Source: an uncultured Elusimicrobia bacterium (GTDB lineage Bacteria > Elusimicrobiota > Elusimicrobia > Elusimicrobiales > Elusimicrobiaceae). Taken from it: a stretch of 6,684 nucleotides of DNA. A program made the translations under genes and the position numbers. Numbering within the stretch: the first letter of the stretch is position 1; the number at the start of each line of letters is the position of its first letter. Of this stretch, positions 5,519 to 6,684 are shown piece by piece. The stretch spans positions 1-6,684 of the forward strand of contig CAMUXX010000054.1 in NCBI GenBank assembly GCA_947164805.1, in the 5' to 3' direction. Under the pieces are notes generated by a model, which searched no databases, was not told where the DNA came from, and saw nothing but the letters and a program-made list of their open reading frames with translations.

Positions 5519-5547
5519 TTGTAAATATTAACATTTTATGTTAAAAT
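5519..5547 (+). promoter_or_regulatory. Promoter of the repeat protein gene, predicted leaderless
   Basis: TTGTAA (5519-5524) as -35, a 17-bp spacer, and TAAAAT (5542-5547) as -10, with TG at 5539-5540 making an extended -10. Placing +1 seven bases after the -10 gives 5554, which is the A of the downstream ATG. No Shine-Dalgarno is present between promoter and ATG. Read by eye; the exact start site is an inference. Confidence 0.55.
5528..5544. repeat. 7-bp inverted repeat overlapping the promoter
   Basis: TTAACAT-TTT-ATGTTAA is a perfect 7-bp inverted repeat with a 3-nt centre. It spans the promoter spacer and enters the -10. It could be a repressor operator, or, as RNA, a weak hairpin followed by the AAATATTTTT tract ending folK transcripts. 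The stem has only one G-C pair per arm, so a terminator role is doubtful. Chance is not excluded in such AT-rich DNA. Confidence 0.35.
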
Positions 5548-5553
5548 ATTTTT

Positions 5554-6339
5554 ATGAAAGAAAACTCTATATTTTTTCCGGTTACTGTTGTAATATTTCT
5601 TGCGGTTTTATTGGCATACGGTGTTTCCTGGTATGCTAAAGAAAGTAATGATTTAAGTTCTAAAATAAGTAAAGAACAATTAGCTTCTTTTACGAATAAT
5701 AAAGTTGAATATGTGGAACAATTTCCTGTTAATGGTGAAGAACCACTCGTTTCCCCGGTAGAAACGCGTAAAGCACAAGCAGCGCGTTATGATAATATAG
5801 GAAAGGCAATAAAGAGTTTAAATATCGGCAATATAGCCTATGCCACCCCCGAAGACTTACGTTTAATAGGTGCAACTAATTGGAGTTTAACTAATACTGT
5901 TGCTAATAATTTGGATTTCCCGCAAGTTATTGAAGTTGTTTTTAATAATAAAGATATCTTAGATGGCTTTTTTAGCCGCCAAGATGTAATAGATGTGTTA
6001 GATAATTATATTTCCGTTACAGATTTAGTGGAAAATAATTCCTCGGAAATGGTTTCTTTATTGGAAGGGGAGGCTTTTAAAGGCGTGTTAAAAAACCAAG
6101 AACTTCTTACCAAACTTTTTAATAGCGAATTGGTCCAACAAATTTTGTTAAGCAGAAGTGCAAATTACTTTTTATCAAATCATGATCAAGCAAAAAAACT
6201 TATTGAAAATAACCAAACGCTTAAGCAACTTTTAAAAGAAGAAAATTTGAAAAATGTTCTTCTAAACAATCCTTTAACAAAGAATTTCGCTTTGGCAGTT
6301 TTTCCTAAAGAAAATCAAACTGAAGTTCAACCGAAATAA
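5554..6339 (+). CDS. Membrane-anchored helical-repeat protein of unknown function
   Basis: A 261-residue protein I do not recognise. A single hydrophobic segment (about residues 6-24, after MKENS) is probably an uncleaved anchor, placing the remainder outside the inner membrane. Residues 28-110 are polar with no known motif. From about 120 to 250 the sequence is a run of short amphipathic helices of roughly 10 residues with a recurring pattern of paired Leu/Ile/Val and Asn/Glu/Lys turns, clearest between 181 and 245 (for example ELLTKLFNS, ELVQQILLS, TLKQLLKEE, NLKNVLLNN). This looks like a degenerate solenoid or helical bundle. It has no cysteine and no enzymatic motif. The gene has its own promoter, so it is probably separate from the folate operon. 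It ends tail-to-tail with dapF, overlapping 13 nt. A structural or envelope-associated role is conceivable but unsupported. Confidence 0.8.
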   Translation: MKENSIFFPVTVVIFLAVLLAYGVSWYAKESNDLSSKISKEQLASFTNNKVEYVEQFPVNGEEPLVSPVETRKAQAARYDNIGKAIKSLNIGNIAYATPEDLRLIGATNWSLTNTVANNLDFPQVIEVVFNNKDILDGFFSRQDVIDVLDNYISVTDLVENNSSEMVSLLEGEAFKGVLKNQELLTKLFNSELVQQILLSRSANYFLSNHDQAKKLIENNQTLKQLLKEENLKNVLLNNPLTKNFALAVFPKENQTEVQPK

Positions 6340-6684
6340 ATACCGATGAACGCTTTGTTTACGGGGCCGCTCATTAAAATGCGGTCATCTTTTTGTTCTA
6401 TAAACAAAGTTCCGCCGTCCATAATTATGGCGGCTTTATTTTTTATAAGCCCGCGCCTGATAGCGCCTGCCAAAGTGGCGCAAGCACCGCTGCCACATGC
6501 CAAAGTTATGCCTGCACCGCGCTCCCAAACGCGCATACGTATTTTTTGCGGTCCTAAAATTTGTGCAAATTCCACATTTGTTTTTTGGGGGAAAATTTTA
6601 TTATTTTCTACTTTTGGGCCAAGTTTTGCTATATCAAGTTTTTCAACATTTTTAACAAAAAATACGGCATGAGGGTTTCCCATT
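6327..6684 (-). CDS. dapF: Diaminopimelate epimerase DapF, C-terminal part (runs off right edge)
   Basis: About 118 C-terminal residues of a PLP-independent epimerase that interconverts LL- and meso-diaminopimelate in lysine and peptidoglycan synthesis. Seen here: the MGNPHAV segment, NVEFAQIL, then RVWERGAGITLACGSGACA, which contains the substrate-binding Glu-Arg and the second catalytic Cys of the two-Cys mechanism, and a C-terminal DGGTLFI followed by MSGPV. The usual ERGAGET is ERGAGIT. The first catalytic Cys and the N-terminal half lie beyond the right edge; the family is usually about 270 residues. The Met near 6683 is internal (the MGNPH motif), not a start. It ends convergently with the repeat protein gene, sharing 13 nt. 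Confidence 0.95.
   Translation of the reverse strand, partial: MGNPHAVFFVKNVEKLDIAKLGPKVENNKIFPQKTNVEFAQILGPQKIRMRVWERGAGITLACGSGACATLAGAIRRGLIKNKAAIIMDGGTLFIEQKDDRILMSGPVNKAFIGIYFG
6365..6394 (+). terminator. Weak candidate terminator for the repeat protein gene, inside dapF
   Basis: On the plus strand, GGCCGC (6365-6370) can pair with GCGGTC (6381-6386), including one G-U pair, over a 10-nt loop. A T5 run (6390-6394) follows after 3 nt. It lies 26 nt past the stop codon of the repeat protein, antisense to dapF coding sequence. The base composition is also explained by dapF coding, so support is modest. Confidence 0.3.

Noticed and set aside
6353..6409. 9-bp inverted repeat CTTTGTTTA / TAAACAAAG, 39 nt apart
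   Set aside because: Both arms encode conserved dapF residues, and the long AT-rich separation makes a functional hairpin unlikely; probably chance.
6346..6672. Plus-strand open frame of 108 codons
   Set aside because: It is antisense to the strongly conserved dapF coding sequence and shows no recognisable protein features.

Overview
The window is AT-rich bacterial DNA with very tightly packed genes. It looks chromosomal and core-metabolic, with no mobile elements, CRISPR or phage genes seen. A lipoprotein-type peptide-binding protein and diaminopimelate epimerase suggest a diderm bacterium with diaminopimelate in its cell wall or lysine pathway. Both tRNA genes lack an encoded CCA end. The low G+C and gene style fit a host-associated lineage such as Elusimicrobiota, but nothing seen here fixes the phylum, so this is only a weak guess.

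Left part, minus strand (1-1627): reading leftwards, tRNA-Gln(CUG), tRNA-Pro(UGG), a C39-family cysteine peptidase-like protein and the start of a peptide/nickel-type ABC substrate-binding lipoprotein. The spacings (20 nt, 15 nt and an 11-nt overlap) suggest one transcription unit. It probably starts at a promoter just upstream of tRNA-Gln.

Centre, plus strand (1718-5516): a seven-gene operon in which every neighbouring pair of genes overlaps. The order is a DUF1189-type membrane protein, queD, queE, folE, folP, a divergent second 6-pyruvoyl-tetrahydropterin synthase (PTPS) paralogue, and folK. FolE makes 7,8-dihydroneopterin triphosphate from GTP. QueD and QueE take this towards 7-deazaguanine and queuosine, while FolK and FolP belong to the folate branch. 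No folB (dihydroneopterin aldolase) is present in the operon. Between folP and folK, in its place, sits the PTPS paralogue, whose catalytic Cys is gone and which carries a Glu three residues before its HxH motif. This is the signature of PTPS-III proteins, which bypass FolB by making 6-hydroxymethyl-7,8-dihydropterin directly from dihydroneopterin triphosphate. The operon therefore looks like a compact hub feeding two pterin-fold branches from one FolE product. The paralogue also lacks the usual Asp-His pair, which makes it an unusual member. queC, queF, folC and the phosphatase step of the classical route are not in the window.

Right part (5519-6684): an unrecognised single-pass membrane-anchored protein made of short degenerate helical repeats. 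Its promoter appears to place transcription initiation exactly at the ATG, so the mRNA may be leaderless. It converges on, and overlaps by 13 nt, the 3' end of dapF on the minus strand, which runs off the right edge.
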